In this document: positions 52,030 through 61,451 of the stretch, piece by piece
Layout of the letters: each line of letters opens with the position of its first letter
Position numbering within the stretch: the first letter of the stretch is position 1
Assembly: GCF_012641365.1 (NCBI RefSeq)
Contig: NZ_JABAIM010000001.1
Coordinates: 62,001-126,000, forward strand
From: Leeia aquatica
GTDB lineage: Bacteria; Pseudomonadota; Gammaproteobacteria; Burkholderiales; Leeiaceae
Length of the DNA stretch: 64,000 bases
Direction: 5' to 3'
Position numbers and translations under genes: made by a program
Notes under the pieces: generated by a model
Database searches by the model: none
What the model was told of the DNA's origin: nothing
Seen by the model: the letters and a program-made list of their open reading frames with translations, nothing else

Positions 52030-53133
52030 TCAGGCGTGGGGCTCACCATTCGCAGGACGGACTAGTCCTTCTGGCTGAGTCAGGGCATATGCCAGCGCAG
52101 CGATCAGGTCAGACTGGGTGACCATGCCTGTGAGCTGCTGTGCATCATCCACCACCGGCAGCTGGTGCAGCCCCCAGTCGGAAAGGAGCGGTACCAGGTC
52201 GGCGAGCGATTGGCTTGCCCGAACTGTTCGGGCGGGGTGGCTCATCAAGCGGGCGACCGGTTCGCTCAAAACGGTCTGAGCCTGTTCTGCCAGTGCGGAA
52301 GGCCAGGATGCAGCATGCAAACCCAGCCGTTTCAGCAGGTCCACCAGCGAAACCACCCCCAGTACCTGCCCGTTGCTGACCACGGGCAGCAGCTTGACCC
52401 GATGCTGCTGCAGCATCCGCCAGGCCATTGCGCCATCCTGCGCCGAATCAAGGCTGATCACATCGCGGGACATGATGTCTGCCACCGTGCGCTGTGCCAG
52501 TGTGTGCTGCAGTTGTTGCTGTTGCAGGCTGGCGGCCAGCTGGACCAGCTGTTGCGGGGCGACATCGAGTAGTTGGTCTTGCTGCGCTAAAGCCTGCTGC
52601 CACTCAGTCAGACTGGCTTGCAGTCGCTGCGAGGGGAGCGGGTCAGCCGTGCGGTGGCCAGCGGGCTCAACAGGCGACACGCGACGCTGCAGGCTGGACA
52701 GGGTCAGTAGCAGCAATAGCCCGGGCAACATGGCGACCAGCAGCGTCGGCATGGTCAAGCTTGGCTGCAGCAGCACCCATATCGCCATGGCCCCGCCGGG
52801 TGGATGCAGGCAGCGCAGGGCAAACATCAGCAGCAGTGCCCCTGCTGTGGCCAGCGGGGCGGACCAGTACAGCGGCAAGCCCGCCTGCAGGACGGCAAAG
52901 GCAAACAAGGCAGAGATACTGCTCCCGGCCAGCAGGGCCCAAGGGCGTGACAGCGGGCTGCCGGGCAGCGCAGCCAGCAAAACAGATGAAGCTCCGAGGG
53001 CAGGTAACAGATGAATACTGGGCCAATGCTGTGCCAGCCATGCTGTTCCGCACAGCGCCAGTGCGACCAGCATGAAGGCACGGCATTGGGCGGCCCAGCC
53101 AGGCATCGGTAAGCCTGAGCGCAGCCCGCGCAT
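52030..53133 (-). CDS. HPP-family membrane protein with two CBS domains
   Basis: A 367-residue protein. The N-terminal HPP domain has four or more membrane helices and the family motif ALRCLHPPGGAMA. The C-terminal half holds two CBS domains (VADIMSRDVISLDSAQDGAMAWRMLQQHRVKLLPVVSN; SHPARTVRASQSLADLVPLLSDWGLHQLPVVDDAQQLTGMVTQSDLI). HPP-domain proteins have been linked with nitrite transport in chloroplasts; with the nar genes here a nitrate/nitrite-related role, with CBS nucleotide sensing, is a reasonable inference. The parvulin gene precedes it by 3 nt. Confidence 0.85.
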   Translation of the reverse strand: MRGLRSGLPMPGWAAQCRAFMLVALALCGTAWLAQHWPSIHLLPALGASSVLLAALPGSPLSRPWALLAGSSISALFAFAVLQAGLPLYWSAPLATAGALLLMFALRCLHPPGGAMAIWVLLQPSLTMPTLLVAMLPGLLLLLTLSSLQRRVSPVEPAGHRTADPLPSQRLQASLTEWQQALAQQDQLLDVAPQQLVQLAASLQQQQLQHTLAQRTVADIMSRDVISLDSAQDGAMAWRMLQQHRVKLLPVVSNGQVLGVVSLVDLLKRLGLHAASWPSALAEQAQTVLSEPVARLMSHPARTVRASQSLADLVPLLSDWGLHQLPVVDDAQQLTGMVTQSDLIAALAYALTQPEGLVRPANGEPHA

Positions 53134-53136
53134 GGC

Positions 53137-53880
53137 TTATTGCACCAACGGGCTGTCAGACATCGTTAGCTCAATACCGCTGATGCGGGCCTTGCCGACC
53201 AGCAAGTGCACATACTGGCGCCAGGCGATATCCTGATTCCAGGCTTGCAGGGTGGCCTTGATCTGCTCGGCAACATGCGCATAGGGCAGCAGATGCCCAT
53301 TGATTCGCCGTGCCAGCCAAACGATATGCAGACCATGACGGCTTTCCAGCAATTGAGGCAACAAGCCGGGGGGCATATTGAAGACTGCCCGTTCGAATTC
53401 AGGTACGCACTCACCCCGTCCTAGCTGTCCCAATTGTCCACCTACAGCGGCGGAAGGACAATTGGAATAACGCTGTGCCAGCTCACCGAAGCGCTCTGGT
53501 GTTTGCTGCAGCTGCTGCAGCACCGCTTCGGCCTGGGCGCGTAGCGCAGGCAGGCTGACGCCCGGCGTGACCTGGAACAGGATATGCGACACTTCGACCC
53601 GCTCCCCGACGGTAAAGCGGGCAGGGTGTTGCTGATAGTGACGTTGGCAGCTATCGTCATCCACCGTGGGCAGGCTCACTTGCGACTGCAGCAGGGCGTC
53701 AATGCTGGCTTCATCATCCGCCTGACGGAGCCCCAGTCGCTCCGCTTCGTCCAGCAGGACATGGCGGATAACCAGCGATTCAGTGGCGGCCCGCGTCGGA
53801 TTGGGGTGTTGCTGATGGTTGACGATCTCCCTCGCCACGTCGTCGTCCGTCAGTTCATGCTGGTTTACACAGATCGGCAT
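53137..53880 (-). CDS. Parvulin-type peptidyl-prolyl isomerase (nar-cluster type)
   Basis: A 247-residue protein with a central rotamase domain: VEVSHILFQVTPG, then FGELAQRYSNCPSAAVGGQLGQLGRGECVPEFERAVFNMPPG and SRHGLHIVWLARR. The N-terminal helical region resembles NifM-type PPIases that help fold Fe-S or Mo enzymes. It has no signal peptide. It sits immediately downstream of the PilJ-type gene and narGHJI, as often in betaproteobacterial nar operons, so NarG/NarH maturation is the probable role. Confidence 0.88.
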   Translation of the reverse strand: MPICVNQHELTDDDVAREIVNHQQHPNPTRAATESLVIRHVLLDEAERLGLRQADDEASIDALLQSQVSLPTVDDDSCQRHYQQHPARFTVGERVEVSHILFQVTPGVSLPALRAQAEAVLQQLQQTPERFGELAQRYSNCPSAAVGGQLGQLGRGECVPEFERAVFNMPPGLLPQLLESRHGLHIVWLARRINGHLLPYAHVAEQIKATLQAWNQDIAWRQYVHLLVGKARISGIELTMSDSPLVQ

Positions 53881-53908
53881 ACTGTTTCACTCCGGTCAGG
53901 ACTGCACC

Positions 53909-54667
53909 TTATTTCAGGGCAGCGTAAAGTTGGGTGCAGTTTTCCATGACTTCCACCAGTCGCTCACTAGTAGTGGCAATGTGCTCGGCATTGCCGGTCT
54001 TGAGGGCGGCATCAAAAAAGAACCACTGCTGTTGAGCCATCTGCAATTGCCGACGGATGGCCTCCGTATTGACCGGCGCGGCTTGCAGGCTTTCCAGCGC
54101 TTGTTGAATCTCCTTGCGTGTCTGCTGCATGGCGCTGTCGCGTGCTGGACTTTGAATGCCCCACTGTCGCAGCAAGGCATTCTTGGCCAAGCGCTGAGAC
54201 AACATGCGAGTCCGACCAGACAGATTGACCCATTTCCCGGTTAACTGGCCACTCAGGTCTTGCAACTGCACGGTCAAGGTCTGCGCATCCCCCAGCAACA
54301 GCTCCACCCGCTCATCCAGTTGCAGCGCAATGGCTGCACTTGGCGTGGCCGCCAGCATGGGTTGTACGCGCTGCCAGTCGGTGGCCATCCGCTCCACTTG
54401 CTTGCTGGCCTCTGGCCAGGCGACGGTCAGCTTGCGCAGCAATTGCAGGGCTTGGTTGAAATCCTTTTCAGCCTCCGTCATTTGCTGGCGGGCCGACTGG
54501 GGAATGACGCCCAACCCCAGCTGGGCATAATTCTTGACCATACGCTGGCTGAGCATACGCTGCCGCCCCGCCAGGTTGATCAGGTCCATGGATACGGTTT
54601 CGGCATACAGAGCCAGACTAAGCACCCACATGCCCAAACCACACAACCATGCCCATTGCTTGCGCAT
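53909..54667 (-). CDS. Secreted solo PilJ-type (double P-box) sensory protein
   Basis: A 252-residue protein with a signal peptide (LGMWVLSLALYAETV, cleavage about residue 22) and then all helical sequence. Two internally similar blocks carry P-box-like motifs: NLAGRQRMLSQRMVKNYAQ and NLSGRTRMLSQRLAKNALL, the PilJ/NarX nitrate-type signature (type IV pili methyl-accepting chemotaxis protein N-terminal domain). No kinase, HAMP or methyl-accepting domain follows, so it is presumably a free periplasmic nitrate/nitrite-binding or co-sensor protein. It lies directly after narI. Confidence 0.82.
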   Translation of the reverse strand: MRKQWAWLCGLGMWVLSLALYAETVSMDLINLAGRQRMLSQRMVKNYAQLGLGVIPQSARQQMTEAEKDFNQALQLLRKLTVAWPEASKQVERMATDWQRVQPMLAATPSAAIALQLDERVELLLGDAQTLTVQLQDLSGQLTGKWVNLSGRTRMLSQRLAKNALLRQWGIQSPARDSAMQQTRKEIQQALESLQAAPVNTEAIRRQLQMAQQQWFFFDAALKTGNAEHIATTSERLVEVMENCTQLYAALK

Positions 54668-54690
54668 ACCAGGTTTTCTCCTTTAATTGA

Positions 54691-55374
54691 TCAGCGGGGC
54701 CGTACCAGTTGCCATGCGCGCCCCAGATAGGTCACGGAGGCGAAACCGCTCCACACGTGCACCAGCCGGGTAAACGGGAACAGCACGAACAAGCTCATGC
54801 CCATGAACAGGTGAGCCTTGAACAGCCACGGTGCGCCACTGACAAAGAAAGCAGCATCGCCCTTGAAGGTGACAATGTGCTGAGCCCAGGTCATCAGCAG
54901 CACCATCATGTGGCCATCCATATGCCCGGCGGATTCCACAATGGTGGCCAGACCCAGACAGAGGGTGACCAGGATCCACACCAGCAGCAGCTTGTCACCG
55001 GTGCGGGTGATGGCGGCCAGGCGCGGGTCGCTCATGCGGCGGTGAATCAGGATCAGCAGACCGACCAGCCCCAGGCTGCCGAACAGGCCGCCAGCAGTCA
55101 TGGCTACACCTTGCTTGAAGCTGTGGCTGATGCCGAGTGCGTCCCACACCGCCACCGGGGTCAGCAGGCCGACCAAGTGACCAAAGAACAGACCAATGAT
55201 GCCCAGATGGAACAGTATGTTGCCCAGGCGCAATTGCCCGCGGTGCAGCAGCTGAGAGCTGTCACTCTTCCAGGTGTATTGTTCGCGCTCAAAGCGGATG
55301 AGGCTGCCCAGCAGGAAGATGGTCAGCGCGATGTACGGGTAGATGCCGTACAGAAAGGCATTCAGATAAGACAT
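54691..55374 (-). CDS. narI: Respiratory nitrate reductase gamma subunit (cytochrome b)
   Basis: A 227-residue membrane protein with five helices that holds two b hemes and takes electrons from quinol. Conserved His-bearing helices include LFHLGIIGLFFGHLVGLLTP, ITRTGDKLLLVWILVTLCLGL, HIVTFKGDAAFFVSGAPWLFKAHLFMGMSLFVLFPFTRLVHVWSG. It starts 15 nt after narJ. Confidence 0.97.
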   Translation of the reverse strand: MSYLNAFLYGIYPYIALTIFLLGSLIRFEREQYTWKSDSSQLLHRGQLRLGNILFHLGIIGLFFGHLVGLLTPVAVWDALGISHSFKQGVAMTAGGLFGSLGLVGLLILIHRRMSDPRLAAITRTGDKLLLVWILVTLCLGLATIVESAGHMDGHMMVLLMTWAQHIVTFKGDAAFFVSGAPWLFKAHLFMGMSLFVLFPFTRLVHVWSGFASVTYLGRAWQLVRPR

Positions 55375-55389
55375 GATCTATCCCCTTAA

Positions 55390-56034
55390 TCAGTGCGCAG
55401 CCGCGCGCGGGTGAAATTGCACGGTATGCGTGCCACCGATGGCCGGTTTGAGCAAGGGCTCGACGCCATCGGCGCCCGGACCGAAACGCTCCAGGGCTTC
55501 ATCCATGTCGCGCACCGGTGGCTCGGCTTGTGGCAAGGGCACCACCGCAGTCAGGCTACGCAGCACGCTAAAAATGCTGGCGTACGGGCTGAGATTGCGC
55601 GCCAGCCGGTCACCGATGGCGGCCAGAACGTGAATGGCGTCGCCCAGCAAGGCTTCGGCCTCATCTGCGGGCAGCAGGCTGAGGAATTCCAGAAACAGCG
55701 GCACATGATCTGGCAGCTCGCCACCTGCCGGTTCCACGCCATGCCGCTGGTACTCCTGCAGCAGGTCGACCATGGCCTGGCCGCGGTCCCGACTTTCGCC
55801 ATGCACATGCTCGAACAGGTGCAGGGCGTGTGCCGGGTTGCGGTCAAAGGTGGCGACATAGTTTTCCTGCAGTTCCACCAGTGAGTGCTGTCGCATGAAG
55901 TCCAGCAGCGGCGTCAGCTGCTGATGGGCATTCGGGATGTCCTGCAAAGCCACGGCAAACTCGTCCTGAGCGGCCAGTAAATCGGCTTCCGGGTAGCTGA
56001 GCAGCGCCGAGAGCAGGCGGTATAGTGTGGACAT
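55390..56034 (-). CDS. narJ: Nitrate reductase molybdenum-cofactor assembly chaperone NarJ
   Basis: A 214-residue TorD/NarJ-family chaperone: MSTLYRLLSALLSYPEADLL, YVATFDRNPAHALHLFEHVHGESRDRGQAMVDLL, LPDHVPLFLEFLSLL. It binds NarG and aids insertion of the Mo cofactor and membrane docking. ATG 56034 is preceded by AAAGGAG; the longer frame from 56187 overlaps narH and is rejected. Confidence 0.96.
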   Translation of the reverse strand: MSTLYRLLSALLSYPEADLLAAQDEFAVALQDIPNAHQQLTPLLDFMRQHSLVELQENYVATFDRNPAHALHLFEHVHGESRDRGQAMVDLLQEYQRHGVEPAGGELPDHVPLFLEFLSLLPADEAEALLGDAIHVLAAIGDRLARNLSPYASIFSVLRSLTAVVPLPQAEPPVRDMDEALERFGPGADGVEPLLKPAIGGTHTVQFHPRAAAH

Positions 56035-56054
56035 GGTGTGCTCCTTTCCGCCGC

Positions 56055-57620
56055 TCATTGCTCGGCCGCCGCTTTTTTGCGTGACTTCGGCATGTCGACA
56101 AAGATCACGCTGCCTTTGGACTTCTTGCCGAACAGCGAACCTTCCGAGGTGCCACCACTGCAACCGTTGCCAAAGGTGAAGCCGCAACTGCCCTTGTCAT
56201 TAAAGCTGTCTTCCACCAGTTCCTTATGGCTGCTGGGGATGACAAAGCGGTCTTCATAGTTGGCAATCGCCATGATCTGGTACATGTCCTCCACCATGGC
56301 GGGATTCAGCCCGGTGTGTTGCAGCAGGCTGTCATCGCCCTTGCCATGCACCACTTGCGAGCGTTTGTAGGCACGCATGGCGATCATCCGCTCCAGCGCC
56401 TCCACCACCGGTTGCTCCTTGCCTGCGGTGAGCAGGTTGGCGAGGTAGCGCACCGGGATGCGCAGCGATTTCACGTCTGGAATGATGCTGTCGCCCAGCG
56501 TGGTGTGCGGCATCTGGCCAGATTCAAACGCAGACTGGATCGGCGAGAGGGGCGGGATGTACCACACCATCGGCAGCGTGCGGTATTCCGGGTGCAGCGG
56601 GAAGGCGACCTTCCACTCCATCGCCATCTTGTAGACCGGCGAGTTGCGGGCGGCTTCCAGCCAGCTTTCCGGAATACCCTGTTCGCGGGCGGCGTCGATC
56701 ACCGCTTGCGAGTTCGGGTCAAGGAAGCACTTGAGCTGAGCTTCGTACAAGTCCTGCTCGTTGGCAGTTGCAGCCGCTTGCTCGATCAGGTCGGCGTCGT
56801 ACAGCAGGACACCCAGATAGCGGATGCGCCCGACACAGGTTTCCGAACAGACGGTAGGCTGGCCCGCTTCCAGTCGCGGGAAGCAGAAGGTACATTTTTC
56901 GGCCTTGCCGCTTTGCCAGTTGTAATAGATCTTCTTGTACGGGCAACCGGAGATGCACATGCGCCAGCCACGGCACTTGTCCTGGTCCACCAGCACAATG
57001 CCGTCGTCCTCGCGCTTGTAGATGGAGCCGGACGGGCAGGAGGCGACACAGGCCGGATTCAGGCAGTGCTCGCACAGGCGCGGCAGGTACATCATGAAGG
57101 TGTTTTCGAAGGTCGAATACATCTCCTTCTGCACCCCTTCAAACAGGGCATCACGACTGCGCGAGCTGAATTCGCCGCCGAGATCGTCTTCCCAGTTCGG
57201 GCCCCATTCGATCTTTTCCATCTTCTTGCCGGTGATCACCGACACCGGGCGTGCGGTGGGCGGCGTCTGGCTGAGCGGGGCCTTCTGCAGGTGCTCGTAG
57301 TCGTAGGTGAAGGGCTCGTAGTAGTCGTCAATGGCTGGCAGATTCGGATTGGCAAACAGATTGGCCAGAATCTTCAGCTTGCCGCCCTGACGCGGCTCCA
57401 GCTTGCCACTGGCGTTACGTTGCCAGCCACCTTGCCATTTCTGCTGGTTTTCCCACTCCTTCGGGTAGCCGATGCCGGGCTTGGTTTCCACATTGTTGAA
57501 CCAGGCATACTCCACGCCGTCGCGGCTGGTCCACACGTTCTTGCAGGTGACCGAGCAGGTATGGCAGCCGATGCATTTGTCGAGGTTCAGCACCATGCCG
57601 ACCTGTGCACGAATTTTCAT
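56055..57620 (-). CDS. narH: Respiratory nitrate reductase beta subunit
   Basis: A 521-residue ferredoxin-like subunit carrying three [4Fe-4S] and one [3Fe-4S] cluster. Cys motifs are CIGCHTCSVTC (residues ~16-26), CEHCLNPACVASCP, CRGWRMCISGCPYKK (the Trp variant marks the [3Fe-4S]) and CTFCFPRLEAGQPTVCSETC. It moves electrons from NarI to NarG. A Gly/Ser-rich and Lys-rich C-terminal extension (CGFTFGNGCSGG..) is present. ATG 57620 is 2 nt after the narG stop. Confidence 0.98.
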   Translation of the reverse strand: MKIRAQVGMVLNLDKCIGCHTCSVTCKNVWTSRDGVEYAWFNNVETKPGIGYPKEWENQQKWQGGWQRNASGKLEPRQGGKLKILANLFANPNLPAIDDYYEPFTYDYEHLQKAPLSQTPPTARPVSVITGKKMEKIEWGPNWEDDLGGEFSSRSRDALFEGVQKEMYSTFENTFMMYLPRLCEHCLNPACVASCPSGSIYKREDDGIVLVDQDKCRGWRMCISGCPYKKIYYNWQSGKAEKCTFCFPRLEAGQPTVCSETCVGRIRYLGVLLYDADLIEQAAATANEQDLYEAQLKCFLDPNSQAVIDAAREQGIPESWLEAARNSPVYKMAMEWKVAFPLHPEYRTLPMVWYIPPLSPIQSAFESGQMPHTTLGDSIIPDVKSLRIPVRYLANLLTAGKEQPVVEALERMIAMRAYKRSQVVHGKGDDSLLQHTGLNPAMVEDMYQIMAIANYEDRFVIPSSHKELVEDSFNDKGSCGFTFGNGCSGGTSEGSLFGKKSKGSVIFVDMPKSRKKAAAEQ

Positions 57621-57622
57621 GT

Positions 57623-60600
57623 TCAGACTCCTTCTTCTTCCGTGCGCGGGCCTTCCAGCCACGCTACCTGCTTCATCTTGCGCAGTACCACGAATTCATC
57701 GCGGTTGCTGCCCACTGTGCCGTAGTAGTTGAACCCGTATGCCTGCTGGGCATAGCCACCGATCATGTGGGTGGGCTTCAGCACGGTGCGCGTCACCGAG
57801 TTGTGAATACCCCCGCGCTTGCCGCTGGTTTCCGCCCCCGGTACGTTCACGATCTTTTCCTGGGCGTGATACATCAGGCACATGCCCACTGGCACCCGCT
57901 GTGACACCACCACCCGCGCGGTCAAGGTGCCGTTGCTGTTGAATACTTCTACCCAGTCGTTGTCCTGGATACCGGCCTGCTGTGCTTCCTGCTCCGAGAT
58001 CCACACGTGCGGGCCTCCGCGTGACAGCGTGAGCATGCGCAGGTTGTCGGAGTAGGTACTGTGAATGCCCCATTTCTGGTGCGGGGTAATCCAGTTCAGC
58101 ACCAGCTCATGGTTGCCGTTTGGCTTGCGCCCCAGCATCGGCTGCACCGTCTTGGTGTCGATGGCCGGTTTGTACACACAGAAGCCTTCACCAAAATCCA
58201 GCATCCAGCGGTGGTCCTGATAGAACTGCTGCCGGCCGGTCAGCGTGCGCCAGGGAATCAGCTCGTGCACATTGGTATAACCCGCGTTGTAGCTGACCTC
58301 TTCGCTTTCCAGCCCGGACCAGGTGGGGGCCGAGATGATCTTGCGCGGCTGCGCCTGTACATCACGGAAGCGGATCTTGTCGTGCTCGCGGCCTACTGCC
58401 AGGTGGCTGTGATCGCGGCCCGTCACCTTTGAGAGCGCCTGCCAGGCTTTCACCGCCACATGGCCGTTGGTTTCTGGCGCAAAGGTCAGGATCATTTCGG
58501 CGGCGTCGATGGCGGTTTCCAGCCGTGGACGACCCTGGCTGATGCCCGGCTCGCTGACCGTACGGGTAAGGCCTGCCAGCTCATGCACTTCATGCTCGGT
58601 GTTCCAGTTGATGCCCTTGCCGCCATTGCCCAGCTTGTCCAGCAGCGGCCCAACTGAGGTGAATTTCTTGTAGATGTCGTTGTAGTTACGCTCGACCACC
58701 GTCATGGTCGGTGCGGTTTTGCCAGGAATCAGGTCACATTCACCATGTTTCCAGTCCTTCGGCTCCAGCGGCTGGCCCAGTTCGCCCGGGGTGTCGTGCA
58801 TCAGCGGGGTCAAGACCAGATCTTTGCGGGTGCCGAGGTAGGGTCCGCCAATGTCGGTAAACTTCTTCGCCAGCAGCTTGTAGATTTCCCAGTCGGTCTT
58901 GCTTTCCCACAGCGGCTGCACCGCCTCACTCAAGGGGTGGATGAAGGGGTGCATGTCCGAGGTGTTGAGGTCGTCCTTTTCGTACCAAGTGGCGGTTGGC
59001 AGTACGATGTCGCCATACAGGCAGGTGGTGCTCATGCGGAAGTCCAGCACCGTCAGCAGGTCCAGCTTGCCTTCGGCCGCTTGCTCGCGGAAGGTGACCT
59101 CGCCGGGGCGGATGGCATCACGCTCGTCGTCAAACAGCGCGTTCTGGGTACCCAGCAGGTACTTGAGGAAATACTCATGGCCCTTGCCGGAGCTGCCAAG
59201 GATGTTTGAGCGCCAGACAAACATATTGCGCGGGAAGTTGGCCGGGTTATCCGGGTCCTCACAGCTCATGTGCAGCTCGCCTTGCTTGAGCTGCTCAACG
59301 GCGTAGGCAATCGGGTCCTTACCAGCTGCTTCTGCCGCTGCCGTGAGGTCCAGCGGGTTGGTTTGCAGCTGCGGGGCGGATGGCAGCCAGCCCAGGCGCT
59401 CCGACTTGGCGTTGAGGTCGATCAGGCTCAGGTGGCCATAGCGGGCACGGTCGGCTGCCGGTCCGAGAATTTCATCCAGATGCAGTTTTTCATGCCGCCA
59501 CTGGCTGGTGTGGGCATAGAAGAAGCTGGTGCCGTTCATCTGGCGCGGCGGACGTTGCCAGTCCAGCGCAAAGGCCAGCGGTGCCCAGCCGAACTGCGGA
59601 CGCAGCTTTTCCTGACCCACATAGTGCGCCCAGCCGCCACCACTCTGACCGACGCAACCGCACATCATCAGCAGGTTGATGATGCCGCGATAGGTCATGT
59701 CCATGTGGTACCAGTGGTTCAGCGCCGCGCCGACAATCACCATGCTCTTGCCACGGGTGTCATGGGCATTCTGGGCGAACTCGCGCGCCACCTGGATCAC
59801 CAGCTCACGCTTCACACCAGTATGTTGCTCCTGCCAGGCCGGGGTGTAGGGCACATCGGCATCATAGCTGCTGGCCACATTGTCACCACCCAGACCACGG
59901 TCGACACCATAGTTGGCCATTTGCAGGTCATACACGGTGGCTACACGTACGGCGCGGCCATCGGCCAGAGTCAGCCGCTTCACTGGCACTTGCCGTTCCA
60001 GCAGGCTGTCTTCATCGCGGCCAAAGCAGGCGAAGCCGACGCCTGCTACTTCGTCGCACTGGCCCAGCAGACTCAGCACGGGATTGACCGGGCGACCGCT
60101 GCCGCCGTCCTTCATTTCCAAGTTCCAGCGTCCGGTCTTGCCGGTTTCTGCCTTGTCCTCACCCCAGCGGAAACCGACCGTGCCGTTGGGTACCACCAGT
60201 TCGCCACTGTCGGCGTCGATCAGCAGGGTTTTCCAGTCCGGGTTATTGGCTTCACCATGATTACCGGCCAGCTGCGAGGCACGCAGGAAATGGTCCGGTA
60301 CCAGGCTGCCGTTGTGCTCGCGCAGTTGCACCAGCATCGGCATGTCGGTGTATTGCTTGACGTAGTCGCGGAAGTAGTCTGACTTGCCAGCGTGGTGGAA
60401 CTCGGTCATCACCACATGACCCATGGCCAGTGCCAGTGCGGCATCGGTGCCTTGCTTCGGTGCCAGCCAGATGTCGCCGAACTTGGCCATTTCGCCAAAG
60501 TCGCTCGATACGGCCACCGTCTTGGTGCCTTTGTAGCGGACTTCGGTGTAGAAGTGGGCATCCGGTGTGCGGGTCATCGGCACATTGGAGCCCCATACCA

Positions 60601-61348
60601 TCAGGTAGGTGGAGTTGTACCAGTCGGCGGATTCTGGCACATCGGTCTGTTCGCCCCAGATTTGCGGGCTGGCCGGTGGCAGGTCGCAATACCAGTCATA
60701 GAAGCTGAGACAGGCACCGCCCAGCAGGCTGAGGTAACGGGCTCCGGCGGCGTAGGACACCATCGACATGGCCGGAATCGGCGAGAAGCCGATGATGCGG
60801 TCCGGGCCGTATTTCTGGATGGTTAAGGCATTGGCGGCGGCGATGATCTCGGTTGCGGTATCCCAGTCTGCCCGCACGAAACCACCTTGACCGCGCACGC
60901 TCTTGTAGCGCCGCGCCTTTTCCGGGTCCTGGCTGATGGATTCCCAGGCGGCAATCGGGTCCATGGTCTGGCGGGCTTCGCGCCACATCTCCATCAGGCG
61001 GCCACGGATCATCGGGTACTTCACTCGCTGTGCCGAATACACATACCAGCTGTACGAGGCGCCGCGTGGACAGCCTCGTGGCTCGTGATTGGGCAGGTCA
61101 GGGCGGGTACGCGGGTAATCGGTCTGCTGGGTTTCCCAGGTGATCAGGCCGTTCTTGACGTAGATTTTCCAGCTGCAGGAACCGGTACAGTTGACGCCGT
61201 GGGTCGAGCGCACCGTTTTGTCGTGCTGCCAGCGGCTACGGTAGGCGTTTTCCCATTGGCGGTCTTCATCGACCACCGCCCCGTGTCCATCGGCAAAGGT
61301 CGATTTGACCCGTGTCATGAACTTCAAACGGTCCAGAAAGTGGCTCAT
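57623..61348 (-). CDS. narG: Respiratory nitrate reductase alpha subunit (Mo-bisMGD)
   Basis: A 1241-residue catalytic subunit, the normal length. The N-terminal FS0 cluster region HGVNCTGSCSWKIYVKNGLITWE follows. NHEPRGCPRGASYSWYVYSAQR and LLGGACLSFYDWYCDLPPASPQIWGEQTDVPESADWYNSTYLMVWGSNV contain the Asp that coordinates Mo. The C-terminus has FEBATED-like MGD contacts GGIHNSVTRTVLKPTHMIGGYAQQAYGFNYYG. It reduces nitrate to nitrite in the cytoplasm using quinol electrons. ATG 61348 has GGAGAAGC upstream; the extension to 61423 lacks support. Confidence 0.98.
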   Translation of the reverse strand: MSHFLDRLKFMTRVKSTFADGHGAVVDEDRQWENAYRSRWQHDKTVRSTHGVNCTGSCSWKIYVKNGLITWETQQTDYPRTRPDLPNHEPRGCPRGASYSWYVYSAQRVKYPMIRGRLMEMWREARQTMDPIAAWESISQDPEKARRYKSVRGQGGFVRADWDTATEIIAAANALTIQKYGPDRIIGFSPIPAMSMVSYAAGARYLSLLGGACLSFYDWYCDLPPASPQIWGEQTDVPESADWYNSTYLMVWGSNVPMTRTPDAHFYTEVRYKGTKTVAVSSDFGEMAKFGDIWLAPKQGTDAALALAMGHVVMTEFHHAGKSDYFRDYVKQYTDMPMLVQLREHNGSLVPDHFLRASQLAGNHGEANNPDWKTLLIDADSGELVVPNGTVGFRWGEDKAETGKTGRWNLEMKDGGSGRPVNPVLSLLGQCDEVAGVGFACFGRDEDSLLERQVPVKRLTLADGRAVRVATVYDLQMANYGVDRGLGGDNVASSYDADVPYTPAWQEQHTGVKRELVIQVAREFAQNAHDTRGKSMVIVGAALNHWYHMDMTYRGIINLLMMCGCVGQSGGGWAHYVGQEKLRPQFGWAPLAFALDWQRPPRQMNGTSFFYAHTSQWRHEKLHLDEILGPAADRARYGHLSLIDLNAKSERLGWLPSAPQLQTNPLDLTAAAEAAGKDPIAYAVEQLKQGELHMSCEDPDNPANFPRNMFVWRSNILGSSGKGHEYFLKYLLGTQNALFDDERDAIRPGEVTFREQAAEGKLDLLTVLDFRMSTTCLYGDIVLPTATWYEKDDLNTSDMHPFIHPLSEAVQPLWESKTDWEIYKLLAKKFTDIGGPYLGTRKDLVLTPLMHDTPGELGQPLEPKDWKHGECDLIPGKTAPTMTVVERNYNDIYKKFTSVGPLLDKLGNGGKGINWNTEHEVHELAGLTRTVSEPGISQGRPRLETAIDAAEMILTFAPETNGHVAVKAWQALSKVTGRDHSHLAVGREHDKIRFRDVQAQPRKIISAPTWSGLESEEVSYNAGYTNVHELIPWRTLTGRQQFYQDHRWMLDFGEGFCVYKPAIDTKTVQPMLGRKPNGNHELVLNWITPHQKWGIHSTYSDNLRMLTLSRGGPHVWISEQEAQQAGIQDNDWVEVFNSNGTLTARVVVSQRVPVGMCLMYHAQEKIVNVPGAETSGKRGGIHNSVTRTVLKPTHMIGGYAQQAYGFNYYGTVGSNRDEFVVLRKMKQVAWLEGPRTEEEGV

Positions 61349-61451
61349 CGTGCTTCTCCAGTGTGGGTCCGGCGCAGCCGGGGTGATGCTGTCAGTGTCG
61401 CTGTTGAGGTGCGTGCTGACCATTCATCGGTTGGCGGGGAGGTGGGCTGCA

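Noticed and set aside
52054-52069. GGACTAGTCC palindrome treated as a stand-alone operator
   Set aside because: It is within the coding end of the HPP gene and the bases fit the codons EGLVRPA; kept only as part of the recurring-motif finding.
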